From Ruminococcus sp. zg-924 (lineage in GTDB: Bacteria > Bacillota > Clostridia > Oscillospirales > Acutalibacteraceae), in contig NZ_WNJZ01000001.1 in NCBI RefSeq assembly GCF_024433635.1, forward strand, positions 124,001 to 188,000: a DNA stretch of 64,000 nt, in the 5' to 3' direction. The translations under genes and the position numbers were made by a program. Positions within the stretch are counted from its first letter, which is position 1, and the number at the start of each line of letters is the position of its first letter. Below are positions 51,941 through 62,300 of the stretch, in pieces. The notes beneath the pieces were generated by a model. The model did not search any database, was not told the DNA's origin, and saw only the letters and a list, made by a program, of their open reading frames with translations.

Positions 51941-52798
51941 TTAAAATGTTTTCTTCAGCTCTTGCGCACTGTCAATGCACAGCTTGTCTATATCTTCCTT
52001 GTTAAAGGTTGTGCCGTTCCAGATTTCATGTGATACAACCGCCTGCCATACAAGCATAGATATACCGCCGATTGCTTTGGCTCCGTTTGCTTTTGCTTTT
52101 TTAACAAGCGTTGTTTCAAGCGGATTGTAAATTGCGTCGAATACATTAGCACACTTTGAGATAACATCGTCCTCTATTGGGCAGGCATCCTCGTTTGGGT
52201 ACATCCCGACAGGAGTTGCGTTGATGAGCAAATCTATTGTGCTTTTTTCAAAATGGTCAAGACGGCTTATCTTGCAGGTGTCAACACTAACTCCGGCAAC
52301 CTTAAGCTTAAGCTCTGCCGCAAGAGCTGCAACATCGTGCAAATCGCTCTCTCTTACAGCAATAGTAAGCGCACAGCCTGCAATAGCAGCCTCAAAAGCC
52401 ATAACTCTTGCAACGCCGCCGGTGCCGACTATAACAACATTACGCTTTAGAGGAATATCATTAGCTTCTAAAGCCTTCAAAAAGCCGTTAGGGTCGGTTG
52501 TAAAGCCCTTTGCAATGCCGTCGGAATTTTTTACTGTGTTAACGCTGCCGTACATCTCGGCTTTTTTGTCAAGACAGTTAAGTAATGGGATAATTGTCTG
52601 CTTGTGGGGGATTGTAATATTGTAGCCGTCAAGATGTTTAAGTTTTTCTTTGTACTTTATAGTAAGTTCTTCGGGTGTTATGTCATATACCGAATAATCG
52701 GCGTCAATACCCTCAAACTCAAAAAGTCGCTTGTGTATAAAAGGTGACATTGTGTGACCGATTGGGTGTCCAATCACTGCATATTTCTTTTTCTCCAT
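51941..52798 (-). CDS. aroE: Shikimate dehydrogenase
   Basis: About 285 residues. NADPH-dependent reduction of 3-dehydroshikimate. N-terminal AVIGHPIGHTMSPFIHKRLF with the shikimate site, YNITIPHKQTIIPLL with the catalytic Lys, dinucleotide motif VGTGGVARVM (normally GxGGAA), LLINATPVGM and the C-terminal GISMLVWQAV. I chose the ATG at 52798 by homology; one upstream at 52831 is possible and neither has a strong site. Operon with aroK. Confidence 0.9.
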   Translation of the reverse strand: MEKKKYAVIGHPIGHTMSPFIHKRLFEFEGIDADYSVYDITPEELTIKYKEKLKHLDGYNITIPHKQTIIPLLNCLDKKAEMYGSVNTVKNSDGIAKGFTTDPNGFLKALEANDIPLKRNVVIVGTGGVARVMAFEAAIAGCALTIAVRESDLHDVAALAAELKLKVAGVSVDTCKISRLDHFEKSTIDLLINATPVGMYPNEDACPIEDDVISKCANVFDAIYNPLETTLVKKAKANGAKAIGGISMLVWQAVVSHEIWNGTTFNKEDIDKLCIDSAQELKKTF

Positions 52799-52875
52799 AA
52801 TAAGACCAGCTTTCATAAGTGAATTTTTCATAATGATAGATTATTAAAATAAAAAATTTTAGAAAATCCATAAAA

Positions 52876-52919
52876 ATTACAAAATTGTAATTGACAAAGA
52901 CAATAATTGCTAATAATAT
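52876..52919 (+). promoter_or_regulatory. acpP promoter with adjoining dyad
   Basis: TTGACA (52891-52896), 17 bp, TAATAT (52914-52919). The dyad ATTACA/TGTAAT (52876-52891) abuts the -35. A leader of about 130 nt follows, with no recognised riboswitch. Confidence 0.65.
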
Positions 52920-53057
52920 GTGTTTGTAACAATTAAAGCGTTGCAGACTATTGCAGAATTTTGTCCCTGGCTTATGTTACATTTTAGCACATTATTATGT
53001 GGTTTGTCTATAATTCAGAGGCAATGCGCGAAATAAAATTTTACGGAGGTTACAATC

Positions 53058-53285
53058 ATGGTTTTTGAAAAGGTAAAGTCAATCCTTGCTGAGCAGTTTG
53101 ATGTTGAGGAGGATACAATCACAACAGAAACAACAATTCAGGACGATTTGGGTGCAGATTCACTCGATGTTGTTGATCTTTTGATGTCAATCGAGGACGA
53201 GTTCGACGTTCAGGTTCCGGACGAGGAAATCGAAAACATCAAGACAGTTGGCAGCCTTGTTGACTTTATCGAGAAAAATTCTTAA
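53058..53285 (+). CDS. acpP: Acyl carrier protein
   Basis: A 75-residue acidic helical protein that carries fatty-acyl chains on a phosphopantetheine arm attached to Ser in DLGADSLDVVDLLM. It ends DEEIENIKTVGSLVDFIEKN, as in other ACPs. RBS ACGGAGGT. It stands alone between its promoter and terminator, away from other fab genes in this window. Confidence 0.95.
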   Translation: MVFEKVKSILAEQFDVEEDTITTETTIQDDLGADSLDVVDLLMSIEDEFDVQVPDEEIENIKTVGSLVDFIEKNS

Positions 53286-53315
53286 TTTTTTCTTGTGAAA
53301 ATTTAAAAAAACTTT

Positions 53316-53343
53316 AAGAGACCGTTTGGTCTCTTATTTTTTT
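53316..53343 (+). terminator. acpP terminator
   Basis: Perfect 8-bp stem AAGAGACC/GGTCTCTT, loop GTTT, then ATTTTTTT. Confidence 0.9.
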
Positions 53344-53479
53344 GTTGTGTTTTTTTCGCATTAATAGTATAATAAGAATAAGAATGTACAAGATGTGGTT
53401 GTTTGGGTTGAACTGAGTAACTGATTGTACTGCTTAAAACATTTCTCTCAAACGAGTTTTGTGAAAGGATCTTGTGGTT

Positions 53480-54919
53480 ATGAATATGAAACGTATATTT
53501 TCAAAGAATTTACTTGCGCTTTTTTTCGCAGCCATAACTATATTTGCAGTCTGTCTGCCTGTTAGTGCGGCGGTTGAACGCCAGAATGTTCATATTAACA
53601 CTCCCGGCATAAGCCTTGAGATTCCGGGAGACGCCATTTATAATATCAAAGAGGCGGACACAGGCGAGCTTATGAGTGCAAGTGATCCGGGCAATACATA
53701 TAAGCTGACCCTTGAGGCTGAAAAATCGGGAGATATATTTACCTATAAGGATTTGTCAAAGTCAGAAATAGACCAGACTCAGAAGGATATTCAGGCTGAG
53801 TTGAACGCCGAAAAGGTGACCACCTATGAAACCTCGCAGGCTGTTTTCTTTGACTGCATAAGCAACACGGACAAGTATTTGCTCACCACAACCATTGTAA
53901 ACGGCTATAAATATCAATTGAAGCTCTCGGTTGAAAGACGTGAGCTTACAATTTCCGACCACGGAATATTCAACACTGCCGCAAGGAGCATTGTGTTTGA
54001 CAGCATTGAGCAAAAGCCGGCAGAGGTAAATGTGCTTGGAACAATTGTTACGGTTGTGTGCATTGTAATCGGAGTGGTTGTTGTAGTTGCTTTGGCATTT
54101 ATTGTTGCACGCAGTATAAGAAAGAAGCTGCCTAACAAGGAAAAGACAGATAAAAATAAAATTTCTCTCAGCGGTAAGGCACATAAGGCACATAAGTCAC
54201 AGAAGCCACAGGTAAGAACAGCGGCAATGGCGGAGGTTAAAGCCGAGTCTGAAAAACCAAAGATGAATTTTGTAAATCCTGTGGTGGAAGAAAAGCCAAT
54301 GAGAGCAGTAAAAGCCGAAAAATCACAGCCGATAAAACCAAAGAAGAGAGATACAAGAGCAGACAGCGCCGCTGAGAGCTTCTATAATGAAATTGCAGGC
54401 GACGGACTGTTTGACGAGCAGGCGGCAGAGGACATTCCGACGCAGGTTCAGCTTGACTTTATCGAAAACCAGCCGGGCGATGAAAAATTTGAGAACAATC
54501 CTGTCAGAATGAGGGTTGACATAATAAAGCCGACGTATGAAGGCGATGATGCAGAGGATTCAGACCTTTACGAGCTTTCACGCAGCAATAACGAGGATTA
54601 TGACGAGGCTGTGTCGGATGATGAATATGCGCAGGACGATGGCTTTGGCAGACGTGTAAAGGGCATATTCGGCAAGAATCAAAGGGATAATAGTGAGAGC
54701 AGCAGTGCAAAGCCTGAACGTGAAAAAGACGAGAATGTAAAGCAAAGCGGCAAGCCTGCTCGCAGAGATAGACCTCAGCGCACAGAGGAGGAAAGGCAGC
54801 AAGCCGCACAGCGCAGAGCACAGCGGCAGGCAAACCGTTCCGAGCACAAGAGCACATATTCCGACAGTGAGTTTGTAAAGAGCTTTGACAACGACAGCTA
54901 CTGGGATAAATACAGGTAA
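53480..54919 (+). CDS. Exported membrane-anchored protein of unknown function
   Basis: About 479 residues. A signal peptide (to about 32; VCLPVSAA) leads an outer domain (about 33-185; HINTPGISLEIPGDAIYNI, TYETSQAVFFDC), then one membrane helix (about 191-213) and a long cytoplasmic tail (about 215-479) rich in Lys, Glu, Asp, Arg and Gln with a strongly charged end (RRDRPQRTEEERQQAAQRR). I do not recognise the family. The outer domain reminds of lipoprotein-like stress domains of other Clostridia, without proof. It precedes pyrC by 16 nt and may share its transcript. The start could be GTG 53474, ATG 53480 or ATG 53486; AAAGGA fits the first two. Confidence 0.6.
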   Translation: MNMKRIFSKNLLALFFAAITIFAVCLPVSAAVERQNVHINTPGISLEIPGDAIYNIKEADTGELMSASDPGNTYKLTLEAEKSGDIFTYKDLSKSEIDQTQKDIQAELNAEKVTTYETSQAVFFDCISNTDKYLLTTTIVNGYKYQLKLSVERRELTISDHGIFNTAARSIVFDSIEQKPAEVNVLGTIVTVVCIVIGVVVVVALAFIVARSIRKKLPNKEKTDKNKISLSGKAHKAHKSQKPQVRTAAMAEVKAESEKPKMNFVNPVVEEKPMRAVKAEKSQPIKPKKRDTRADSAAESFYNEIAGDGLFDEQAAEDIPTQVQLDFIENQPGDEKFENNPVRMRVDIIKPTYEGDDAEDSDLYELSRSNNEDYDEAVSDDEYAQDDGFGRRVKGIFGKNQRDNSESSSAKPEREKDENVKQSGKPARRDRPQRTEEERQQAAQRRAQRQANRSEHKSTYSDSEFVKSFDNDSYWDKYR

Positions 54920-54935
54920 AACAAAAGGAGCTTTT

Positions 54936-56201
54936 ATGGGCATTACAATTAAAAACATCCGTATAATAGACCCTGCAAACAGCACAGACAGAATTGGGAA
55001 CTTGTTTATTGAAAGCGGCAAAATAACAAACGTACCGTCAGACGGAAGTATTGTTATAGACGGCAGCGGTCTTGTGGCTGCACCCGGCCTTGTTGATATG
55101 CACGTTCACCTGCGTGACCCCGGCTACACAGCTAAGGAGGATATATTAACAGGCTGCCGTGCCGCAGCAGCCGGCGGCGTTACAAGCCTGCTTGCTATGC
55201 CGAACACCGACCCAACAACAGACAGTCCCGAAACAGTTCAGTATATAATAAACAAAGCCGAGAAGGCAGCGGCGAGGGTGTATGTTGCTGCGAGCATTAC
55301 AAAGGCGCTTAAGAGCCTTGAAATGTGCGATATTCCGTCGCTTAAGGCGGCAGGAGCAATAGCCCTTACAGACGACGGCAGACCCGTTGAAAACACAGCC
55401 TTTATGGCTCAGGCTATGGTTGAGTCAAATAAAGAGGATATGGCGGTTGTTGCTCACTGCGAGGATTTGTACCTTGCTAAGGGCGGTAAGATAAACGAGG
55501 GAGAGATTTCAAGGCAGCTTGGTATAAAGGGAATTCCTGCGGCTGCCGAGGACTGCGGCACAGCAAGGGAGATTGCGCTTGCTGCGGCTTATGATGTGCC
55601 GATTCATATTTGCCATGTCAGCACAAAAACCTCTGTTGCGCTTATCAGGGACGCTAAAAACAGAGGAGTAAAAGTAACGGCAGAAACTGCGCCGCATTAC
55701 TTCTCTATGGACGAAACAGAGCTTTTAAAGCGTGACGCAGATTACAGAATGAATCCGCCGCTTCGCACTGCACAGGACGTAGCGGCAATAAAAGATGCGC
55801 TTAAAGCAGGCGTGCTTGACGCAATAGCAACCGACCACGCACCTCACACAGCAGAGGATAAATCTGACTTTGTAAAAGCGCCTAACGGCTCTATCGGTAT
55901 GGAAACCTCGCTTGCGGCAACGCTTACAAACCTATATCACACAGGCGAGCTTACCCTTGATGAAATAATAAGGCTTATGAGCCTTAATCCGGCTAAAATT
56001 CTTAACATTCCTGCCGGAACGCTGTCAGTCGGTGCAAATGCCGATGTTGTAGTGTTCAACCCCGATGAGGAGTGGACTGTTGATACAGATAAGCTTCACG
56101 GAAGGTCAAAGAATTGTCCGTTCAAGGGCAAAACACTCAAGGGCAAGGTAAAATACACAATACTCGGCGGCGAAATTGTATATAACGATAAGGAGAATTA
56201 A
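54936..56201 (+). CDS. pyrC: Dihydroorotase
   Basis: A 421-residue zinc enzyme closing carbamoyl aspartate to dihydroorotate in pyrimidine synthesis. Metal ligands are in DMHVHLRDPGY (about 58-68), with ASITK, HCED and HICHVS further on; ATDHAPH carries the catalytic Asp. NTD and the C-terminal GVNADVVVFNP-like region (here GANADVVVFNP) fit class I enzymes. ATG 54936 follows AAAAGGAG. pyrF starts 1 nt after its stop. Confidence 0.95.
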   Translation: MGITIKNIRIIDPANSTDRIGNLFIESGKITNVPSDGSIVIDGSGLVAAPGLVDMHVHLRDPGYTAKEDILTGCRAAAAGGVTSLLAMPNTDPTTDSPETVQYIINKAEKAAARVYVAASITKALKSLEMCDIPSLKAAGAIALTDDGRPVENTAFMAQAMVESNKEDMAVVAHCEDLYLAKGGKINEGEISRQLGIKGIPAAAEDCGTAREIALAAAYDVPIHICHVSTKTSVALIRDAKNRGVKVTAETAPHYFSMDETELLKRDADYRMNPPLRTAQDVAAIKDALKAGVLDAIATDHAPHTAEDKSDFVKAPNGSIGMETSLAATLTNLYHTGELTLDEIIRLMSLNPAKILNIPAGTLSVGANADVVVFNPDEEWTVDTDKLHGRSKNCPFKGKTLKGKVKYTILGGEIVYNDKEN

Positions 56202-56202
56202 A

Positions 56203-57138
56203 ATGGCACTTGACAGACTAATTAAGAGAATTGTTGAAAAGCAGAACCCGACCGTTGCAGGTCTTGACCCAAAGCTTGCTTATATTCCCGATTACATCAA
56301 AGCGGAAGCCTTTGCAAAGTATGGCAAAACCTTAGAGGGTGCAGCTGAAGCACTGTGGGTGTATAACAAGGGTCTTATTGACGCACTGTGCGACATTGTA
56401 CCGGCTGTTAAGCCGCAGGCGGCATATTATGAGATGTACGGCTGGCAGGGCGTGAGGACGCTTGAGAGAACGATTAAATACGCTAAGGAAAAGGGCTTGT
56501 TTGTTATTACAGACGCCAAGCGCAACGATATAGGCACAACTATGGAGGCATACGCAGCGGCTCATCTTGGTGATACTGAGGTCGAGGGTGAACAGCTTAA
56601 GGCTTTCGGCGCAGATGCTCTTACTGTAAACGGCTATTTAGGCTCAGACGGTATTATGCCTGTTATCAAGGTTTCAAAGACAAGCGACTGCGGTATGTTT
56701 GTGCTTGTTAAAACCTCTAACCCAAGCTCAGGCGAGCTTCAGAATTTAGAGCTTAAAAACGACGAAACAATATATCTGCATATGGGCAGATTGTGTGAAA
56801 AGTGGGGCGAGGAGCTGTCGGGAGAGTACGGATATTCCGGAGTCGGCGCAGTTGTCGGCGCAACATATCCTGAGCAGCTTACAGAGCTGAGAGCAAAGCT
56901 GCCGCACACATTCTTCCTTGTTCCCGGTTACGGCGCACAGGGCGGCACAGCAGACGATATAGCAGGCGCTTTTGACAACAACGGACTCGGTGCAATAGTA
57001 AACTCATCAAGAGGCATTATGTGCGCATGGCAGAAGGAAGGCTGTGACGAGCATGAGTATGCTGAAGCTGCAAAGCGTGAGGCTCTCAAGATGAAAAAGC
57101 TTTTGACAGATGTTACAGGCGAGATAAAGCTGCCGTAA
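56203..57138 (+). CDS. pyrF: Orotidine 5'-phosphate decarboxylase (long form)
   Basis: A 311-residue enzyme producing UMP from OMP. N-terminal PTVAGLDPKLAYIPDY, the catalytic ITDAKRNDIGTTMEAYA (Asp-Ala-Lys-x-x-Asp), VNGYLGSDGIMP, and FLVPGYGAQGGTADDI with VNSSRGIM near the end. The length marks the subfamily 2 form seen in many bacteria, longer than E. coli PyrF. It is coupled to pyrC. RBS ATAAGGAGA. Confidence 0.95.
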   Translation: MALDRLIKRIVEKQNPTVAGLDPKLAYIPDYIKAEAFAKYGKTLEGAAEALWVYNKGLIDALCDIVPAVKPQAAYYEMYGWQGVRTLERTIKYAKEKGLFVITDAKRNDIGTTMEAYAAAHLGDTEVEGEQLKAFGADALTVNGYLGSDGIMPVIKVSKTSDCGMFVLVKTSNPSSGELQNLELKNDETIYLHMGRLCEKWGEELSGEYGYSGVGAVVGATYPEQLTELRAKLPHTFFLVPGYGAQGGTADDIAGAFDNNGLGAIVNSSRGIMCAWQKEGCDEHEYAEAAKREALKMKKLLTDVTGEIKLP

Positions 57139-57220
57139 TAGTCTTTTACTTGGATTGTTCTTTAAATTGTAGTTTAGCTCAAAAAAGACGTGCGAAAACT
57201 CTGAGCGTTTAATACAACAA

Positions 57221-57252
57221 GAAAACCGCAGGGCAAACACCCTGCGGTTTTG
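57221..57252. terminator. Bidirectional terminator between pyrF and oadB
   Basis: AAAACCGCAGGG (57222-57233) pairs with CCCTGCGGTTTT (57240-57251), 12 bp, with A and T tracts on both sides for the converging genes. Confidence 0.9.
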
Positions 57253-57286
57253 TGCGCTTATATTAACTTTAAATTTACGCCTCGGC

Positions 57287-58528
57287 TTACTTAAGAATAC
57301 TGATAAGCACGCCGGCTGCAACTGCTGAACCGATAACACCTGCTACGTTTGGACCCATTGCGTGCATAAGCAAGAAGTTGCCGGGGTTTTCCTTTTGACC
57401 AACTTTTTGTGAAACACGTGCAGCCATAGGAACAGCCGAAACACCTGCAGAGCCGATAAGCGGGTTAACCTTGCCGCCTGTGAAGATATACATAAGCTTG
57501 CCGAACAGAACGCCGCAGGCTGTACCAATGCAGAACGCTGCAAGACCAAGTACGATAATCTTCAAGGTGTCGGGGCTTAAGAATACCGGACCTGTTGCGG
57601 TTGCACCAACTGTAACGCCGAGGAAGATTGTGATAATATTCATCAGCTCGTTCTGTGCAGCTTTGCAGATTCTGTCAACAACGCCGCTTTCCTTAAAGAG
57701 GTTGCCGAGCATAAGCATACCAACAAGCGGTGCTGCATCCGGCAGGAATATTGCTATAAGAATAACAACGATTACGGGGAACATAATCTTTTCAAGCTTT
57801 GATACCGGACGAAGCTGCTCCATAACAACGGAACGCTCCTTTTTTGTGGTCAAAGCCTTCATAATAGGCGGCTGAATAATCGGAACAAGAGCCATATACG
57901 AGTAAGCCGCAACGGCTATCGGTCCTAAAAGCTCAGGCTTGAGAATTGATGTAACATAAATTGCCGTCGGGCCGTCAGCACCGCCGATGATGCCGATTGA
58001 GCCTGCTGCCTTCGGGTCAAAGCCCAAAAGAATTGCACCTATAAATGTGATGAATATGCCAATCTGAGCCGCAGCGCCAAGGATAAAGCTCTTCGGGTTA
58101 GCAATAAGCGGTCCAAAGTCTGTCATAGCGCCGATGCCAAGGAAAATAAGCGGAGGATAGATACCAAGCTTAACACCCTGATACAAATAATAGAACAAGC
58201 CGCCGTTTGTCGGTACGTTGTAGTAGTCAACGCCCTGTATTGTCGTAACGGCGTAATTTGCCGCTTCGCCTCCGTGCTGAGCCATATAATCGGCAACAGG
58301 CACCATATCGGTGGACGGGGCTGCCATAATTGCCGGAAAAAGGTTTACAAGAAGCATACCGAATGCTATCGGTAAAAGCAAGAGCGGTTCATACTCCTTT
58401 TTGATTGCCAAGAATAAAAGCACTATCGCAATGCCTATCATAACATAATTCTGCCATCCCAAAGAGGTCAGACCACTGCTTTGAAACAGGCTTTCAATAG
58501 ACGTCCAAAAGCCACTAAGAATTTCCAT
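57287..58528 (-). CDS. oadB: Na+-pumping decarboxylase beta subunit
   Basis: A 413-residue membrane protein with about nine to eleven helices. It couples decarboxylation of a biotin-bound carboxyl group to sodium export. The conserved GGADGPTAIYVTSIL with the key Asp (about 220-235), TDFGPLIANPKSFILGAAAQ and the C-terminal GSAGVSAVPMAARV ... MHAMGPNVAGVIGSA match OadB/GcdB/MmdB. Which substrate (oxaloacetate, methylmalonyl-CoA, glutaconyl-CoA) cannot be told without the alpha subunit, which is absent here. It follows oadG by 28 nt. Confidence 0.9.
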   Translation of the reverse strand: MEILSGFWTSIESLFQSSGLTSLGWQNYVMIGIAIVLLFLAIKKEYEPLLLLPIAFGMLLVNLFPAIMAAPSTDMVPVADYMAQHGGEAANYAVTTIQGVDYYNVPTNGGLFYYLYQGVKLGIYPPLIFLGIGAMTDFGPLIANPKSFILGAAAQIGIFITFIGAILLGFDPKAAGSIGIIGGADGPTAIYVTSILKPELLGPIAVAAYSYMALVPIIQPPIMKALTTKKERSVVMEQLRPVSKLEKIMFPVIVVILIAIFLPDAAPLVGMLMLGNLFKESGVVDRICKAAQNELMNIITIFLGVTVGATATGPVFLSPDTLKIIVLGLAAFCIGTACGVLFGKLMYIFTGGKVNPLIGSAGVSAVPMAARVSQKVGQKENPGNFLLMHAMGPNVAGVIGSAVAAGVLISILK

Positions 58529-58556
58529 CAGTCAACATCCTTTCCTTAAATCTCGA

Positions 58557-58967
58557 TTAAAACGGCCTTGTGTTTTCAAAAACACCTGCCATGCCCCAAG
58601 CAGGACGGGAGTTAGAAGATTTACTCTTCTTAATGCTTGTAATTTTAGCAGTGCCTGCGCCGTAGGTTGAGTCAACAGCCGCCGCAATTACCGCAACAAT
58701 CTCCGGACTGATACCCTGAGCAGTCGGTGCCGGTGCGTTGCTTACAGCCGGTGAAGGGCTTGTTTTTTTGCTTTGCTGTGCTCTTTCCTGTTCAAGAGCC
58801 TTTTTCTTCTCTGCTGCCTTTTGTGCCTTTTTCTCCTGCGATACACTAAGCGCCTTTGAAACGATTGTTCCGTAGATTTTGATAATAAAAATAAGCAAAA
58901 TCAAAACGGCAAAAACAACGACAAAGCCGGTGATGAGGATTGTAAGACACAGGTTAAGATTTTCCAT
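58557..58967 (-). CDS. oadG: OadG-like gamma subunit of the decarboxylase
   Basis: A 136-residue protein. One N-terminal membrane helix (about 5-33), a Lys/Glu/Ala-rich stretch with AEKKKALEQERAQQSKK, a Pro/Ala linker, and EIVAVIAAAVDSTYG with a C-terminal RPAWGMAGVFENTRPF, as in OadG-type subunits that tether the complex. It is encoded before oadB, and no biotin-carrier or carboxyltransferase gene is adjacent; they may lie elsewhere. Confidence 0.8.
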   Translation of the reverse strand: MENLNLCLTILITGFVVVFAVLILLIFIIKIYGTIVSKALSVSQEKKAQKAAEKKKALEQERAQQSKKTSPSPAVSNAPAPTAQGISPEIVAVIAAAVDSTYGAGTAKITSIKKSKSSNSRPAWGMAGVFENTRPF

Positions 58968-58989
58968 TGTAAGTCCCCCTGTATTCTCA

Positions 58990-59055
58990 GCGGAAATATA
59001 ACTTCCGCACTTTAATTTACCTATCCATTATAACCTACAAGCGGCTTTATTTCAA
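58990..59055 (-). promoter_or_regulatory. oadG promoter and leader hairpin
   Basis: On the minus strand TTGAAA (59050-59055), 17 bp, TATAAT (59027-59032). The short leader contains GCGGAA/TTCCGC (58990-59008). The rest of the 58,968-59,367 gap holds a TATAAT at 59172-59177 that may serve the divergent ABC gene, but no gene. Confidence 0.7.
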
Positions 59056-59367
59056 CAAATTAAATATCGTTTTATTGTGTGTCAAAAAAAGTTTGTAAAT
59101 TTCCCCAAAATAAATCTTAAATGCTTTAATAATTGATACATCTTTTTATATGTGAATAAAAAGGTATTTGCTATAATATTTATGTCATAAAAAATTTACA
59201 TCATTTGACATTATAAATTGCTGGTGTTTTTCGGCAGTAGGTGGTACAATAAATGCTTAAAGGATATAAGCATATTTATTTTTGTTTTTTCCTGCAAAAA
59301 AGCAAACAATTTTGCGATTTGTGAAGAGGGTAGAATGAAAAACACGAAAAGGAGCGATTTTTGATTT

Positions 59368-62300
59368 ATGCTTCAAGTTAAGAATATACACAAGGAATAT
59401 AAAACCGGCAATCTGGTGCAGAAGGCTCTTGATGATGTAAGCCTGAATCTGCGTGACAACGAATTTGTCGCAATTTTAGGGCCGAGCGGTTCGGGTAAAA
59501 CCACACTGCTTAACATCATCGGCGGTCTTGACCGATATGACAGCGGCGAGCTTATTATCAACGGAATTTCCACCAAGAAATATAAAGACAGAGATTGGGA
59601 CTCCTACCGTAACCACACGATAGGCTTTGTTTTCCAAAGCTACAATCTTATTCCGCATCAAACGGTGCTTGCAAACGTTGAGCTTGCCTTGACAATATCC
59701 GGTATATCTAAAGCGGAACGCAGAAAGCGTGCCACAGAGGCTTTGGAACAGGTTGGACTCGGAGAGCAGTTACACAAAAGACCAAGCCAGATGTCCGGCG
59801 GCCAGATGCAGAGAGTTGCAATTGCAAGAGCGCTTGTCAACAACCCCGACATTCTGCTTGCAGACGAGCCGACAGGCGCACTCGACAGCGAAACGAGCGT
59901 TGCAGTTATGGAACTGCTTAAGGAGGTTGCCAAGGACCGCCTTGTTGTTATGGTAACACATAACCCTGAGCTTGCCGACGATTACGCCACAAGAATCGTA
60001 AGACTTCAGGACGGTAAAATCAGGTCGGATTCCGACCCGTTTGAGATAGAGGAGGAAACCCTTGAGGAGCCTGAGCACAGGAATATGGGGAAATCGTCTA
60101 TGTCGTTTTTAACGGCGTTGTCTTTGAGCTTTAATAATCTTAGAACAAAAAAGGCTCGTACTTTGCTTACATCGTTTGCAGGCTCTATCGGCATAATCGG
60201 CATTGCTCTGATTCTTGCGTTGTCAAACGGCGTTAACCTGTACATAAAATCAATAGAGGAGGACACGCTTTCAGAGTATCCTTTGCAAATTCAAAGCACC
60301 GGTATTGATATTACTTCAATGATGGTCGGACCGGCCGGCAGTAGTATTCAAGGCGGCGAGGGCGAGGTTGGCGTTACACAGATGGTGACAAATATGTTCT
60401 CCAAAATGAACTCAAACGATTTGCAGTCATTAAAGCTTTTCCTTGAGAGCGAGGAAAGCGGCATTGATGAATACACAAATGCGATTGAGTACAGCTACGA
60501 TATTTCTCCTCAGATTTTCAGGGAGGACAAGGACGGCATAAAGCAAGTTAACCCCGATAAAACCTTTTCGGCTCTCGGCTTGGGTGCAGGAGCAGGCGCA
60601 AACAGCATAATGTCTACGGTTATGAGTACCGACGTGTTCCACGAAATGCCTGAGAACGAAAAGCTTTATCAAAATCAGTATGAGGTTAAGGCGGGTCATT
60701 GGCCTGAGAAATATAACGAATGTGTTCTTGTGCTTACCGGCAGCGGAAATATGAGCGATTATGTGATGTATGCCATAGGTCTGCGTGACAGTGCAGAGCT
60801 TGACGATATGATTGAGAGCTTTATAAGCGAGGAAGATGTTGAAGCTCCGTCAGATATTCGCCCGTTTTCTTATGATGAAATTCTCGGAACTAAATTCAAG
60901 CTTGTTTACGGCACCGATTACTATGAGTACGATAAGGAGTACGAGGTTTGGAAGGATAAGTCAGGCGACAAGGAGTATATGAAAAAGCTTGTAAACAACG
61001 GCGAGGACATGACCATTGTCGGCATCGTTCAGCCGGCAGCAGGTACTACTGCGGCTATGCTGCGCACAGGCATAGGTTATCCTGCTTCGCTAACTAATAA
61101 GGTAATTGAGCAGGCGTCGTCGAGCAAAATTGTAAAGCAACAGCTTAAAAATCCCGGAATCAACGTGTTCACAGGCGATTCCTTCGGAACAGAAAGCGAC
61201 CGTGATAAATTCAAGCTGGATTCTCTGTTCAAGATAAATACGGACGAGCTAAAAAAGGCGTTCAGCTTTAGCGGCGATATGAGCAATATGGATATGTCAA
61301 AGCTTCTAAGCTTTAACAGTGCTATTCCTGATATGTCGGGGATGCTCGACTTAAGTGAAATTAAGCTTGATATGCCTGAGCTTGAAGGTATGAGTCTGGC
61401 GGACATTATGGGCGACTTTGAGATATCGGTTTCTGAGGAGGATATGTCGGCGCTGTTTGGCGGTCTTATGAACGGCTATAAGGATTATGTAGCAGACAAT
61501 CCTGCCGCCGATATGTCCGGTCTGGGCGAAAGTTTTGCGCAGTATCTTGTTTCGGAGCAGGGAAGGCAGAGGCTTCTTGAAAACCTCAAGGTAATTGTTC
61601 AAAACAGCTGCGATATGGTAATAGGTCCCGACCAAGTAGAGCAGATGGTCAGCAATATTATGGCGGGTTATCAGGAATACGCAGCTGCAAATAATCTGAC
61701 AGACCCGGAAAAATTCAACGAATACCTGTTTATGTATCTGAAAACGGATGACGCCAAACAGCGATTAAGCGACAATGCAGCAAACATTAAGCAGCAGATA
61801 AGCGCAGCTTTAGATTTATTTCCGGAGCAGCTTAAGGCTTTGGCGAGTGATATGATGGCAGGCTACTGCGAGTATGCCGCACAAAATTCACTCCCTGATC
61901 CAAGCAGATTGGGCGAGTTTTTTGCCGATTATCTCAACACGCCTGAGGCGCAAAGGCTGATTAATGACGGTATAACAAAAATAGCAAGCTCGTCGGATTT
62001 GGAAAAGCAAGTTTCGGCAGCGCTGGAAAAATCTATGTCGTCCTTTACAGGCGCAATTTCAACTGCCTTGCAAGGTCAGATTACATCTGCAATGCAGCAG
62101 ATTATGACGCAGATAAGCACAAATATGCAAAGCTCTATGCAGCAGGCTATGTCAAGCGCAGGTACTGAGATGGGCGACGGACTCAGCGTTGACGGCGACG
62201 CATTCAAAAAGGCTGTTCAAACGAATATGAACGAGGAGGAGCTTACCGAGCTTATGATGTCGATGATGTCCTCCGAGGATTCGTCCTATGACGGCAATAT

